Assembly (NCBI RefSeq): GCF_003063265.1
Contig: NZ_NERU01000010.1
Coordinates: 88,658-152,657, forward strand
Origin: Limnohabitans sp. WS1
Lineage (GTDB): Bacteria; Pseudomonadota; Gammaproteobacteria; Burkholderiales; Burkholderiaceae_C
Direction: 5' to 3'
Length of the DNA stretch: 64,000 nucleotides
Shown: piece after piece, positions 10,058-19,171 of the stretch
Layout: each line of letters begins with the position of its first letter
How positions within the stretch are numbered: position 1 is the first letter of the stretch
Notes under the pieces: model-generated
Database searches by the model: none
Told to the model about the DNA's origin: nothing
Seen by the model: the letters and a program-made list of their open reading frames with translations, nothing else
Made by a program: the position numbers and the translations under genes

Positions 10058-11518
10058 ATGAGTGATCTGCACAACCTCAGCGTGAAAGCGCTGGCCACCC
10101 TGCTCCAAACCAAAGAAGTCAGCGCCGTCGAAGTCACCACGCGCTTTTTGGCCCGCATGGGCGGCAACCCGCACAACGCCTTTCTCGACATCGACAGCGA
10201 AGTGACGCTGGCCCAGGCCCAAGCTTCGGACGCCAAGCTGGCCGATGGCACAGCAGGCCCCCTCGAAGGCGTGCCTGTGGCGCACAAAGACGTGTTCGTC
10301 ACGCAAGACTTTGCGACCACCGCAGGCTCCAAAATCCTGAGCGGCTACCGCTCGCCCTTTGACGCCACCGTGGTGCAGCGCCTGCGCACGGCGGGCATGG
10401 TCACTTTGGGCAAGCTCAACTGCGACGAATTCGCCATGGGCTCGGCCAACGAAAACTCGGCTTACGGCCCGGTGCAAAACCCCTGGGACACAGCCCGCGT
10501 ACCCGGCGGCTCGTCCGGCGGCAGCGCCGCCGCTGTGGCCGGTGGCCTGGCCCCCGCCGCCACCGGGACCGACACGGGCGGCTCGATCCGCCAGCCGGCC
10601 AGCTTTTGCGGCATCACCGGCATCAAACCCACCTATGGCCGCGCCAGCCGCTACGGCATGATCGCTTACGCATCGAGCCTGGACCAGGCCGGCCCCATGG
10701 CCCGCAGCGCCGAAGACTGCGCGCTCTTGCTGAGTGCCATGTGCGGCGCAGATTTGGACCGTGACTCGACTTCGCTGGACATGCCCAGTGAAGACTTTTC
10801 GGCATCGCTCAACAGCTCCATTGAAGGCCTGCGCATTGGCATTCCCAAAGAGTTCTTTGGCGAAGGCTTGGCAACCGACGTGCGTGCCGCCGTGGACGGC
10901 GCTTTGCGCGAGTACGAAAAACTCGGTGCCAAGCTGGTGCCGATCAGCCTGCCTCGCACCGAGTTGTCGATTCCGGTTTACTACATCATTGCCCCGGCCG
11001 AAGCCAGCTCCAACCTCAGCCGCTTTGACGGCGTGAAGTTCGGCCACCGCGCCAAGGACTACACCGACCTGGTGGACATGTACAAAAAGACCCGCGCCGA
11101 AGGCTTTGGCAACGAAGTCAAGCGCCGCATCATGACGGGCGCTTATGTGCTGAGCCACGGCTACTACGACGCCTACTACCTGCAGGCGCAAAAAATCCGC
11201 CGCATGATCGCCGACGACTTCCAGAACGCCTTCAAAGAATGCGACGTGATCGCAGGCCCTGTGGCCCCGTCTGTGGCCTGGAAGTTTGGCGAAAACGCCA
11301 ACGACCCGGTGGCCGACTATTTGGCCGACATCTTCACCCTGCCAGCCTCGCTGGCCGGACTGCCCGGCATGAGCGTGCCCGCAGGCTTTGGCGCGGGCGG
11401 TATGCCCGTAGGCCTGCAGCTGATCGGCAACTACTTCAAAGAAGCCCAATTGCTGAACGCTGCGCACCGCTTGCAACAAGCCACCGATTTCCACCTGCAA
11501 AAGCCTCAGGGGATTTGA
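10058..11518 (+). CDS. gatA: Asp-tRNA(Asn)/Glu-tRNA(Gln) amidotransferase subunit A
   Basis: A 486-residue amidase-signature enzyme that releases ammonia from glutamine for the transamidation. The catalytic Lys-cisSer-Ser triad is present: Lys77 in VAHKDVF, Ser152 in [12 protein letters not shown] and Ser176 in [10 protein letters not shown]. Length fits the family. A near-consensus ribosome-binding site for the next gene (CAGGGG) lies within its last codons. In most genomes gatB follows directly; here two unrelated genes come first. Confidence 0.97.
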   Translation: MSDLHNLSVKALATLLQTKEVSAVEVTTRFLARMGGNPHNAFLDIDSEVTLAQAQASDAKLADGTAGPLEGVPVAHKDVFVTQDFATTAGSKILSGYRSPFDATVVQRLRTAGMVTLGKLNCDEFAMGSANENSAYGPVQNPWDTARVPGGSSGGSAAAVAGGLAPAATGTDTGGSIRQPASFCGITGIKPTYGRASRYGMIAYASSLDQAGPMARSAEDCALLLSAMCGADLDRDSTSLDMPSEDFSASLNSSIEGLRIGIPKEFFGEGLATDVRAAVDGALREYEKLGAKLVPISLPRTELSIPVYYIIAPAEASSNLSRFDGVKFGHRAKDYTDLVDMYKKTRAEGFGNEVKRRIMTGAYVLSHGYYDAYYLQAQKIRRMIADDFQNAFKECDVIAGPVAPSVAWKFGENANDPVADYLADIFTLPASLAGLPGMSVPAGFGAGGMPVGLQLIGNYFKEAQLLNAAHRLQQATDFHLQKPQGI

Positions 11519-11519
11519 C

Positions 11520-12737
11520 GTGTACCGCGCATCCGATGAAACGATCGCTCACCTCATTGCAGCAGGTGAGTCTTATCGGTGCGAATTCAAAAGTGACTTC
11601 TCCAGCAAAGGCGATGGCAAAGAAAAAATATGCCGCACGATCTGCGCCTTTGCCAACGACTTGAACGGGAATGAAGAGTTCGGCGTCATTGCCTTGGGTG
11701 TGAATGACGATGGCTCACCCTCTGGACTCACCATTGACGACGAGTTGGAGCAGAAGGTTTTATCGATTCGTGGAGAGGGGAAAATCCTGCCTTTCCCCAG
11801 CTTTGTCACGGTGCGGCGTCAGCATCTTGGGCAAGCCATTTTGTGCATCGAAATTCAGCCCAGCATTTCCACACCCGTTAAATTTGACCAACGCATTTGG
11901 GTGCGTCCTGGCAACGTCACACACCAAGCCAACGCGGAGGAAGAGCGCCGCTTGAATGAAAAGCGCCGTAACAAAGACCAGCCTGATGACGCGCAAGTCC
12001 TGGAAGGTTTCCACATCCATGACTTGAATCTGGACTACTTCAAAAATCAATATGTGGTGCAAGCCTTTGCACCAGATGTTTTGCAAGCCAATGGTCGTAC
12101 GCAAGAAGAGCGTTTGGCCAGCACCAAGATGGCAGGGCAAGGCCGAGATGGCGTGCTCTACCCCACGGTCTTGGGCATGCTGTGCTTGGGCTTGTCTCCT
12201 GCCGATGCCGTGCCCGGTGCCTATGTCCAGTTTGTGCGTTTTGCCGGTGACGATGAAACCAGTCCCGTTCTGGACCAGCAAGAGATTCACGGCAACGTTG
12301 CCGATGTCATCCAAAGCACCGAAGCCAAATTCAACGCCCACAACCAGATACCGATTGACTTCACTTCGCAAGACCGTGAACAGCGGTTTTCGCAGTACCC
12401 CAAAGTGGCGTTTCAACAGCTGTTTCGCAATGCCGTGATGCATCGCAGCTACTTTGGCAGCAATGCGCCCATTCGTGTTTATTGGTTCAATGACCGCATC
12501 CGCATCACCAATCCTGGTGGGCCATTTGGCATGGGCCTTGAAGAGTTTGGACAACCCTATGCTGTGGGCTATCGCAACCCCAATTTGGCTGGCGCATTGA
12601 AAGACCTGGGATTTGTACAGCGCTTTGGCGCGGGCATCGGCCTGGCGCGCAGCGAACTGCTCAGCAATGGCAATCCACCGTTGGAACTGGACCCCAGCGC
12701 CAACTACGTCAGCATGACGATGCGGAAACGGGCATGA
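11520..12737 (+). CDS. Schlafen/AlbA_2-type ATP-binding protein inserted between gatA and gatB
   Basis: A 405-residue protein. Residues about 10-135 form an AlbA_2 (Schlafen-like putative nucleic-acid-binding) domain, seen in ESYRCEFKSDFSS, ICAFANDLNG and the FGVIALGVNDDG strand. The C-terminal half carries the HATPase-like module of RecG-related AlbA_2 proteins: QLFRNAVMHRSYF, RIRITNPGGPFG and the end FGAGIGLARSEL. Such proteins are common in accessory and defence contexts but lack a defined common function. The GTG start lies one base after the gatA stop, and its own stop overlaps the start of the next gene (ATGA). Its codon use is less GC-rich than gatA and gatB, which suggests it was acquired. 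The domain calls are from recognised motifs; the function is unknown. Confidence 0.75.
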   Translation: MYRASDETIAHLIAAGESYRCEFKSDFSSKGDGKEKICRTICAFANDLNGNEEFGVIALGVNDDGSPSGLTIDDELEQKVLSIRGEGKILPFPSFVTVRRQHLGQAILCIEIQPSISTPVKFDQRIWVRPGNVTHQANAEEERRLNEKRRNKDQPDDAQVLEGFHIHDLNLDYFKNQYVVQAFAPDVLQANGRTQEERLASTKMAGQGRDGVLYPTVLGMLCLGLSPADAVPGAYVQFVRFAGDDETSPVLDQQEIHGNVADVIQSTEAKFNAHNQIPIDFTSQDREQRFSQYPKVAFQQLFRNAVMHRSYFGSNAPIRVYWFNDRIRITNPGGPFGMGLEEFGQPYAVGYRNPNLAGALKDLGFVQRFGAGIGLARSELLSNGNPPLELDPSANYVSMTMRKRA

Positions 12738-13738
12738 CGAGACCCGTTTTCACTTTTTTCAACGTCAACGAGGGTGCCGGAAAGACCCGTTTGATCTACC
12801 ACATCGCCCACATGTTCGCGATCATGGGGGTGCACGTCCTGGCTGTGGATTGCGATCCGCAAGCCAAGCTCAGCGCTTCTTTCTTGCGTGATGAAGCATT
12901 ACAAGCGCTTTGGGACGATGCATCGTGCGCGCAAACCATTTACCGCGCTGTGCAACCCTTGACTGGAAACGGCGATTACGTGACGCCAAAGCTTCAAGAA
13001 ATCACGCCCAAGTTGCATTTGATTGCGGGCGACTTGGGTCTGTCTTCTTTTGAAGATCAATTGTCCGAGCAATGGAGCAATGCCAATTCGGACAACTCAG
13101 ACACCTATGGCCAGTCTTTTGATATCTTGACGGCGTTTTGGCGCTGCGCACAAGAAGCGGCGTCCCAATGCGAAGCAGACATCATCATTTTTGACATTGG
13201 CCCGAACTTGGGTGCCATCAATCGCTCAGTTTTACTGGGCACCGACCACGTCATTGTTCCGCTGGGCGCAGATTTGTTTTCTTTGAGGGGCTTGCAAAAC
13301 ATAGGCCCGGCATTGCGCGTCTGGCGCAAATCGTGGGAGACCCGAAGCGCCAAGCCCTTCAACGACTACACATTGCCCAAGGGTGATATGCACGTCTTAG
13401 GCTACGTTGCCATGCAACACCAAGTACGTTTGTCTCGACCCGTACAAGCTTACAAACAATGGGTGGATCAGATTCCGAGCGACTACCGCAAATACATCGA
13501 AGAAACAACAACTGACAACACTCCAAAAATTGAAGACGACCCGTTTGCTCTGGCACTGCTGCGCCACTACAAAAGCATCGTACCCATCGGCCAAGAGGCC
13601 CGCAAACCCATTTTTTCTTTGAAAAGCGCAGACGGTATCAGTGGTTCACAAATGGCCACTGTTCGCGCCGCATACGACGACTTTCAAAACCTCGCCACAA
13701 AAATTCTGCTTCAAGCCAATCTCGCCCATCTTTTATGA
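12734..13738 (+). CDS. ParA/MinD-like P-loop ATPase with atypical Walker A, inserted before gatB
   Basis: A 334-residue ParA-family ATPase. The N-terminus [18 protein letters not shown] aligns with the deviant Walker A of ParA (normally KGGVGKTT), but the signature Lys is Asn here, the first Gly is Glu, and the second Thr is Arg; the P-loop Lys of GKT is kept. [13 protein letters not shown] (Walker A') and [18 protein letters not shown] (Walker B region) follow, then [15 protein letters not shown]. It belongs to a long ParA-like group often seen next to AlbA_2 proteins, not to plasmid partition ParA. It overlaps both neighbours by ATGA, so it is translationally coupled to the AlbA_2 gene and to gatB. 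Role unknown; a two-protein accessory or defence system is the working idea. Confidence 0.75.
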   Translation: MTRPVFTFFNVNEGAGKTRLIYHIAHMFAIMGVHVLAVDCDPQAKLSASFLRDEALQALWDDASCAQTIYRAVQPLTGNGDYVTPKLQEITPKLHLIAGDLGLSSFEDQLSEQWSNANSDNSDTYGQSFDILTAFWRCAQEAASQCEADIIIFDIGPNLGAINRSVLLGTDHVIVPLGADLFSLRGLQNIGPALRVWRKSWETRSAKPFNDYTLPKGDMHVLGYVAMQHQVRLSRPVQAYKQWVDQIPSDYRKYIEETTTDNTPKIEDDPFALALLRHYKSIVPIGQEARKPIFSLKSADGISGSQMATVRAAYDDFQNLATKILLQANLAHLL

Positions 13739-15192
13739 CTGCACCCAAACTCGTCCAAGGCTACGAAGTCGTCATCGGCTTCGAAACACACGCCCAACTC
13801 TCGACCAAGAGCAAGATTTTCAGCCGCGCTTCGGTGGCCTTTGGCGCCGAGCCCAACACGCAAGCCTGCGCGGTGGACATGGCACTGCCCGGCACGCTGC
13901 CCGTGATGAACATCGGCGCTGTGGAACGCGCCATCGAGTTCGGTTTGGCCATCAATGCGCACATCGCCGAGCGCAGCATCTTTGCCCGCAAAAACTACTT
14001 CTACCCCGACCTGCCCAAGGGCTACCAGATCAGCCAGTTTGAGATCCCTGTCGTGCAAGGCGGCGAAGTGTCTTTCTTTTTAGAAGTGGGCAAAGAGACC
14101 GTGCGCAAAACCGTGCGCCTGGAACGTGCCCACCTCGAAGAAGACGCAGGCAAATCGCTGCACGAAGACTTCATTGGGCAAAGCGGCATTGACCTGAACC
14201 GCGCCGGCACGCCCCTGCTGGAAATCGTGACCCAGCCCGACATACGCAGCAGCGAAGAAGCCGTGGCATACGCCAAAGAGCTGCACAAGATCGTGACCTG
14301 GATCGGCATCTGCGACGGCAACATGCAAGAAGGCTCTTTCCGGTGTGATGCCAACGTGTCGGTGCGCAAACCTGGTGGCCCTCTGGGCACCCGCCGCGAG
14401 ATCAAGAACCTGAACAGCTTCAAGTTCATGCAGCAAGCCATCGACTACGAAGTGCGCTGGCAAATCGACCAAATCGAAGACGGCCACACCATCCAGCAAG
14501 CCACCGTGCTGTTCGACCCCGACACGGGCGAGACCCGCGCCATGCGCACCAAGGAAGACGCCGCCGACTACCGCTACTTCCCGGACCCGGACCTGCCACC
14601 ACTGGTGATCGGCCGCGACTGGGTGGAGCGCGTCAAAGGTGAAATGGCCGAGCTGCCCCGCGTGATGGCCGAACGATTTGTGCGCGACTACACGCTGCCC
14701 GAATACGACGCCACACAACTGACGCAAAGCAAAGCGGTTGCCTCCTACTTTGAAGCCACGGCCAAAGCCTGCGGCCAAGCCAAACTGGCCAGCAACTGGA
14801 TCATGGGCGAAGTCTCACGCCGCCTGAACGCCAGCGAAATGGCGATTGAGCAAGCGCCCGTGAGCGCCGCTCAACTGGCCGCGCTGATCGTCCGCATCAG
14901 CGACAACACCATCAGCAACAACGCCGCGCGTCAGGTGTTTGAAGGCCTGTGGAACGGCGAGGGCGAAGTCGACGCCATCATCGAAACCAAAGGCCTCAAG
15001 CAGATGAACGACACCGGCGAGCTGGAAAAAATCATCGACGAGGTGCTGGCCGCCAACCCCAAGAACGTGGAAGAGTTCAAGGCCGGTAACGCCAAGGCCC
15101 TGAACGGCTTGGTGGGTCCGATCATGAAAGCCAGCAAAGGCAAGGCCAATCCGGGGCAGGTGAATGCGCTGTTGATGAAGAAGCTTGGGTGA
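13735..15192 (+). CDS. gatB: Asp-tRNA(Asn)/Glu-tRNA(Gln) amidotransferase subunit B
   Basis: A 485-residue GatB with the kinase-like cradle domain ([35 protein letters not shown]) and a C-terminal helical plus YqeY-type tRNA-binding tail. GatB phosphorylates the tRNA-bound Glu or Asp before amidation. Its ATG overlaps the stop of the inserted ParA-like gene, so its translation is now coupled to that gene. The last 110 codons are duplicated immediately downstream. Confidence 0.97.
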   Translation: MTAPKLVQGYEVVIGFETHAQLSTKSKIFSRASVAFGAEPNTQACAVDMALPGTLPVMNIGAVERAIEFGLAINAHIAERSIFARKNYFYPDLPKGYQISQFEIPVVQGGEVSFFLEVGKETVRKTVRLERAHLEEDAGKSLHEDFIGQSGIDLNRAGTPLLEIVTQPDIRSSEEAVAYAKELHKIVTWIGICDGNMQEGSFRCDANVSVRKPGGPLGTRREIKNLNSFKFMQQAIDYEVRWQIDQIEDGHTIQQATVLFDPDTGETRAMRTKEDAADYRYFPDPDLPPLVIGRDWVERVKGEMAELPRVMAERFVRDYTLPEYDATQLTQSKAVASYFEATAKACGQAKLASNWIMGEVSRRLNASEMAIEQAPVSAAQLAALIVRISDNTISNNAARQVFEGLWNGEGEVDAIIETKGLKQMNDTGELEKIIDEVLAANPKNVEEFKAGNAKALNGLVGPIMKASKGKANPGQVNALLMKKLG

Positions 15193-15579
15193 TCGTTTGA
15201 AGTTTGAGTTGCCGATTTAGTGAGCGCCGCTCAACTGGCCGCGCTGATCGTCCGCATCAGCGACAACACCATCAGCAACAACGCCGCGCGTCAGGTGTTT
15301 GAAGGCCTGTGGAACGGCGAGGGCGAAGTCGACGCCATCATCGAAACCAAAGGCCTCAAGCAGATGAACGACACCGGCGAGCTGGAAAAAATCATCGACG
15401 AGGTGCTGGCCGCCAACCCCAAGAACGTGGAAGAGTTCAAGGCCGGTAACGCCAAGGCCCTGAACGGCTTGGTGGGTCCGATCATGAAAGCCAGCAAAGG
15501 CAAGGCCAATCCGGGGCAGGTGAATGCGCTGTTGATGAAGAAGCTTGGGTGATCGTTTGAAGTTTGAGTTGCCGATTTA
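14860..15579 (+). repeat. perfect 360-bp tandem direct duplication of the gatB 3' end
   Basis: Positions 14860-15219 and 15220-15579 are identical base for base by eye. The unit begins at a GTG codon of gatB (codon 376) and runs through the stop plus 27 bases of downstream sequence. No microhomology is visible at the junction. Perfect identity means either a very recent duplication or an assembly artefact. Confidence 0.95.
15220..15552 (+). pseudogene. duplicated gatB C-terminal fragment
   Basis: The second copy of the 360-bp unit keeps an open frame of 110 codons starting at GTG and ending at the duplicated gatB stop. It encodes only the YqeY-like tRNA-binding tail. No ribosome-binding site precedes the GTG, so it is probably not translated on its own. 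It is best treated as a partial gene copy. Confidence 0.8.
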
Positions 15580-15681
15580 ATCGATAGAGCAAAGAGAATC
15601 AATACAGATGGATTCGGGTCGAGAGTGACACACCTATGAGCCTAATATTTTCGGGAATGCACGGAATTTTTCTGGCTGGAA

Positions 15682-16116
15682 TTGAAACTGACTGACACCG
15701 AAATGCAAGCACATTCGAAATCTGAAATAGCGGTAGTTGCATTGCTTAGGGCGACACAGTGCTATCAGAATGCTGATTGGATTGCCGCCACCATATTGGC
15801 GGGTGCCGCACAGCAAGTCTTGCGGGATTTGTGTGAGGCGCGCGGCATAGGCACGACCATCGAGATGGTTAGTGCATCACTTGGACATCAAACAAGGGAT
15901 GTGCATAGGATTGTTGTTACTTCGTATAACGGCATGAAACACGCCGACAGAGAACCAACTTGTGATGTATTAGTTTCTCCGGCTGAGCCACAGGCGTTGA
16001 TTGTTATGGCTGCAGCGGATTTGGCTAGGCTTAACATTCCATACTCATCTGCAATTGATGAAATTCTGAATTTTGTGATGTCATTCAACAAGGAGAAGTT
16101 GCTGTGCGAAAACTAA
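15682..16116 (+). CDS. hypothetical alpha-helical protein, AT-rich, first of a two-gene unit
   Basis: A protein of up to 144 residues, not recognised as a named family. It is predicted mostly helical, with NADWIAATILAGAAQQVLRDL near residues 30-50 and a later YNGMKHADRE. This combination (an Ala-rich helix with AAxxxL, then a KHAD motif) recurs in several small bacterial proteins of unknown function and loosely recalls HEPN-like bundles, but no RxxxxH catalytic pair is clear. Start is TTG 15682 or ATG 15703. Base composition is much AT-richer than the surroundings, and the 3' end overlaps the next gene by 13 bases. Confidence 0.6.
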   Translation: MKLTDTEMQAHSKSEIAVVALLRATQCYQNADWIAATILAGAAQQVLRDLCEARGIGTTIEMVSASLGHQTRDVHRIVVTSYNGMKHADREPTCDVLVSPAEPQALIVMAAADLARLNIPYSSAIDEILNFVMSFNKEKLLCEN

Positions 16117-16571
16117 CAGCCGTACTGCGAAGCAGAAATCTATATGCCGAGGTTACTTCATCAGCTATAGCGACTTGGCGTTGTCATTGTTTTGGCCGTA
16201 CGAAGAATGATTCAAAAATATGGATTGACACAGAGGCAATTGACATGAGCAACTCACATGTAACCGTCACGTTTGAAGATAGGGAGAAGGTACTTTCGGC
16301 TCCAGACACTCCCCAATGGAAAATAGACAATCCATGTGGTGCCATTTGGGTTGATTATTCAAAGAACGCTGATGTGCAAAATCAGATTCAGATAACCGTA
16401 AATTTACCTGGTGACGTGTATCAAAAAGTTAGAGAAACTGACTTGCGCCAAGACGACATCATTGTCGCTGTGAGCTTCGATAATTTAACGCCACGTGGTG
16501 AGGGTAGTGCAAATGCATTTTTATCAACTGCACTTGTGCACTTCTGTACTCGGTTGGTTAATGAAGATTAA
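16104..16571 (+). CDS. hypothetical protein, AT-rich, second of a two-gene unit
   Basis: A 155-residue protein starting at GTG 16104 inside the end of the preceding gene, with AGGAG upstream as ribosome-binding site. The sequence looks mixed alpha/beta: an N-terminal ATWRCHCFGRTKND, a VTVTFEDREKVL strand region and QIQITVNLPGDVYQKV. I do not recognise the family. The shared low GC content and 13-base overlap show that it forms a unit with the upstream gene. Its stop overlaps the convergent Fic gene stop by four bases. Confidence 0.6.
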   Translation: MRKLTAVLRSRNLYAEVTSSAIATWRCHCFGRTKNDSKIWIDTEAIDMSNSHVTVTFEDREKVLSAPDTPQWKIDNPCGAIWVDYSKNADVQNQIQITVNLPGDVYQKVRETDLRQDDIIVAVSFDNLTPRGEGSANAFLSTALVHFCTRLVNED

Positions 16572-17689
16572 TTTGGTGCGAACCTATACTGCGTCCCCCT
16601 ACCCACCCCGGTCTGCACCAACACCCCCATCTCGCACAAAGCCGTGAGTTCACGATAAGCCGTTGCGCGTGACACGCGGCACAGGTTCACGTATTTCTCG
16701 GTGCTGATGCCGTTGGCAAATCCTTCAGGCCCCACGTCATAGAGTTTGTTGATCGCCTTGGTTTGTGTGGACGTGAGCTGCGGGTGTTGCTCGCGCAGTT
16801 CTGACCAGAAGCGGGTTTTGCGCATGGCCGCTTGCATGTGGTCCCAGGTGGCATCGGCGGCTTTGTGCACACAGCCCACGAACCACTGCACCCAAGGCGT
16901 CACGTCCATGTTGGCCTGTTCGGTGGCCACTTGCAGTTGGGCGTAGTAGCCCGCCCGGTCCAGCCACATTTGCTGCGACAGGCTCCACAAACGCTTGTCG
17001 GTTTTCAGGTCTTGCGCCAGGGCCATTTCAATTAGCGCACGACCCACGCGGCCGTTGCCGTCTTCGAAGGGGTGAATGGCTTCGATCCACAGGTGTGCCA
17101 GCGCTGCACGCACCAGACCATCGGTTTGGCCCAGGCTGCTGTTGAACCAGTCGATCAGCCGCGTCATCTGCGCATGCACATCGGCCGAATCGGGTGCCTG
17201 GTAATGCACGATGTCGGGCTTGCCCATGCGGGGCGTCACGATCTGCATGTGTTCGGCATGGTCGCGGTAAGCGCCCGTGCGTATTTTCTGGATGCCGCTG
17301 CGTCCGGTCGGGAACAAGGCCGCTTGCCAGCCGTACAGAGTGTCGTGGCTCAAGGGCTGCTGGCTTTGTTCGATGGCCGCTTGCAGCACGTCGAGCGTGG
17401 CTTCGGTCCTTGCATCACGATCTAGCGCTTTGGCGTCAGCCATGCCCAAGCGCCGCGCGGCTGAGGCCCGCACCGAATTGACTTGCAGAATCTCACCTTC
17501 GATCTGCGCCGTGGCGATCGCTTCGTCGGCCCAGCCTTGCAGTTCCAATGCGCCCAAGTCCATCAGTTGCAGATGGCTGGCGAGTCCCATTGACCGCCCT
17601 TGTGCATAGCGTGCAGCGGCCAACGCCGGTTGGAGCGCGGCCAGATCGACCTGAAATTCAGGCCAGCAAGGGGATTGCCAGAGGTACAT
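16568..17689 (-). CDS. Fic family AMP-transferase with N-terminal DUF4172 and inhibitory helix
   Basis: A 373-residue class II-type Fic protein. It has an N-terminal DUF4172-like domain, an autoinhibitory motif TAQIEG (Thr60 to Gly65, matching [ST]xxxE[GN] with Glu64), and a complete catalytic Fic motif HPFEDGNGRVGR at about residues 206-217, followed by a C-terminal winged-helix region. Fic enzymes transfer AMP (or other groups) from a nucleotide to a target hydroxyl; the inhibitory Glu normally keeps them quiet. ATG 17689 is preferred over 17722 because the family begins near MYLWQ. Single Fic proteins have been reported in defence contexts; here it sits beside a toxin-antitoxin pair. Confidence 0.88.
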   Translation of the reverse strand: MYLWQSPCWPEFQVDLAALQPALAAARYAQGRSMGLASHLQLMDLGALELQGWADEAIATAQIEGEILQVNSVRASAARRLGMADAKALDRDARTEATLDVLQAAIEQSQQPLSHDTLYGWQAALFPTGRSGIQKIRTGAYRDHAEHMQIVTPRMGKPDIVHYQAPDSADVHAQMTRLIDWFNSSLGQTDGLVRAALAHLWIEAIHPFEDGNGRVGRALIEMALAQDLKTDKRLWSLSQQMWLDRAGYYAQLQVATEQANMDVTPWVQWFVGCVHKAADATWDHMQAAMRKTRFWSELREQHPQLTSTQTKAINKLYDVGPEGFANGISTEKYVNLCRVSRATAYRELTALCEMGVLVQTGVGRGTQYRFAPN

Positions 17690-17844
17690 GATGCGTATTT
17701 TAGAAATTTGCGCTTCAAACATGAAGCGTAAATGGCTTTTTTACGCTTCACGCTAGTGAACGGCATCCAGCACAGCAAGCCCTGAGCATTGACAAGCCAG
17801 GCAATTGTCGTAACATACAAACATTTAGTCATTTGGAGTCGAAG

Positions 17845-18105
17845 ATGAGCATTCACACGTTTTCAAGCCGCGACTTCACACGAGACGTGTCAGCCGCCAA
17901 ACGCGCTGCCGTGGATGGACCTGTGTTCATCACCGACCGGGGTCGCCCCGCGTTTGCACTGCTCAAAATCGACGATTACTACCGCATGGCCGGAAAGGCC
18001 ACCCCGTCTTTGCTGGAGGTGATGGACGGCATACCGGGCGGTGAAGGCATCGAGTTTGATCCGCCCAAGCTGAGCATTCAAATTCAAGCCGCGAACTTGG
18101 ATTGA
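17845..18105 (+). CDS. type II antitoxin, Phd/YefM family
   Basis: An 86-residue protein with the Phd/YefM N-terminal DNA-binding pattern FSSRDFTRDVSAAKRAAVDGPVFITDRGRPAFALL and a short C-terminal toxin-binding tail. ATG 17845 follows TTGGAGTCGA, a good ribosome-binding site. It should repress its own operon and neutralise the VapC-type toxin that starts nine bases after its stop. Confidence 0.9.
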   Translation: MSIHTFSSRDFTRDVSAAKRAAVDGPVFITDRGRPAFALLKIDDYYRMAGKATPSLLEVMDGIPGGEGIEFDPPKLSIQIQAANLD

Positions 18106-18114
18106 AAGCGATCC

Positions 18115-18540
18115 ATGTTCGTTCTGGACACCAACGTCATTTCCGAGCTGCGCCAGGGCAAGCCCAACCCGTCCGTGGCGGTACGCCAATGGGCCGCAGG
18201 CCAGCCCAGCCATCAACTTTTTTTGTCGGCCATCACGCTGCTTGAGTTGGAATTGGGCATTCAGGCGTTGGAGCGCAAAACACCGCCGCAGGGCAGCGCT
18301 TTGCGCCATTGGCTGGGTGGCGTTCGCGCTGCTTTTTCGGGGCGCATCTTGCCCTTTGCAGAGAACACAGCACCCGTGTGCGCATCACTGCACATCCCAA
18401 ACCCGCGCTCAGACCGGGACGCGATGATCGCGGCCACAGCCCTTGAGCACAGGTTCACCGTCGTGACACGCAATGTGTCGGATTTTGAAGCGACCGGTGT
18501 GGCCCTGTTGAATCCTTGGCTTGAACACGCAGCGCACTGA
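18115..18540 (+). CDS. vapC: type II toxin, PIN-domain ribonuclease (VapC/FitB-like)
   Basis: A 141-residue PIN domain: Asp5 in VLDTNVISEL, an acidic Glu in ITLLELELGI, Asp in RDAMIAATAL and Asp in TRNVSDFEATGV form the usual metal-binding acidic cluster. PIN toxins cleave tRNA or other RNA when free of antitoxin. The sequence (TNVISELR, NVSDFEATGV) is typical of the FitB-like branch paired with Phd-type antitoxins, as seen immediately upstream. Confidence 0.92.
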   Translation: MFVLDTNVISELRQGKPNPSVAVRQWAAGQPSHQLFLSAITLLELELGIQALERKTPPQGSALRHWLGGVRAAFSGRILPFAENTAPVCASLHIPNPRSDRDAMIAATALEHRFTVVTRNVSDFEATGVALLNPWLEHAAH

Positions 18541-18640
18541 ACGGGTGGTTTTGAGTTGGACGTTTTGCGTGAATATTCAGGTGCACCACCCTCGTATCCA
18601 TGGGGGCAACGCAAGGCTCTTTGGACTGAGAGCATAGATT

Positions 18641-19075
18641 TCAGCCCAGGTCGGCACGCCACTGTTCATGCTGCACACGCTGCTGTGCGGCTTTTTCGCG
18701 CAAGTTAGCCCGCTTGGTGATGCGCAGTTTGTGGGGTGAACCTTGGCGCAACACCTCCATCGTCAGCCCCAGACCGGATTGACCAAACTCTTCAAGGATG
18801 TGTTTTCGCCGGGCCTCTGTCATGGCGAGCAACACGTTTGCGCTGTCGTGATTTTTCAGGAAGGTCATCACTTGTCGGCAATCGGCGCATTGACAGCGCA
18901 TGACCGGCACCACCATGGACCAGTCGCCTTGCTCGGGCAGGGCTTTGGCCAGTGACAGATTCAAGGCCTGTTTCACACGTTCCCGCAATGTGGACCAACC
19001 CGCAACAGCGTGCGCCACTTTGTCCAATTCGATCAACAGGGGGCTGAGCACAACGTGCCTATCGGCGCAGGGCAA
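18641..19075 (-). CDS. probable C-terminal remnant of a larger Cys-containing protein (2OG-oxygenase-associated tail)
   Basis: A 144-codon frame beginning at TTG; an in-frame stop lies only a few codons upstream (19091-19093). It contains CQCADCRQVMTFL and, near the end, GSPHKLRITKRANL. I recall similar segments at the C-termini of larger proteins annotated with 2-oxoglutarate/Fe(II) oxygenase domains; the catalytic part is absent here. It is therefore most likely a decayed fragment, though a short functional protein cannot be excluded. Confidence 0.45.
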   Translation of the reverse strand: MPCADRHVVLSPLLIELDKVAHAVAGWSTLRERVKQALNLSLAKALPEQGDWSMVVPVMRCQCADCRQVMTFLKNHDSANVLLAMTEARRKHILEEFGQSGLGLTMEVLRQGSPHKLRITKRANLREKAAQQRVQHEQWRADLG

Positions 19076-19171
19076 GCGCCAATAGCGTTTTCAAACATGC
19101 TGTTGTGACGCCATCCGCCCCATGCCAATGACCGATGCGCTGATCAATTGAAAAGACTTTTTGCTTGCAAG

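Noticed and set aside
9767..11500. A 577-codon minus-strand frame opposite gatC and gatA
   Set aside because: Low-complexity Gly/Val/His-rich translation with no motifs; gatC and gatA on the other strand are certain.
12734..13738. Plasmid or chromosome partition ParA
   Set aside because: No parB gene or parS-like repeats nearby, the Walker A is altered, and the protein pairs with an AlbA_2 gene.
14860..15579. The direct repeats as attachment sites of an integrated element
   Set aside because: The copies are directly adjacent with nothing between them, and no integrase is present; a tandem duplication explains them better.
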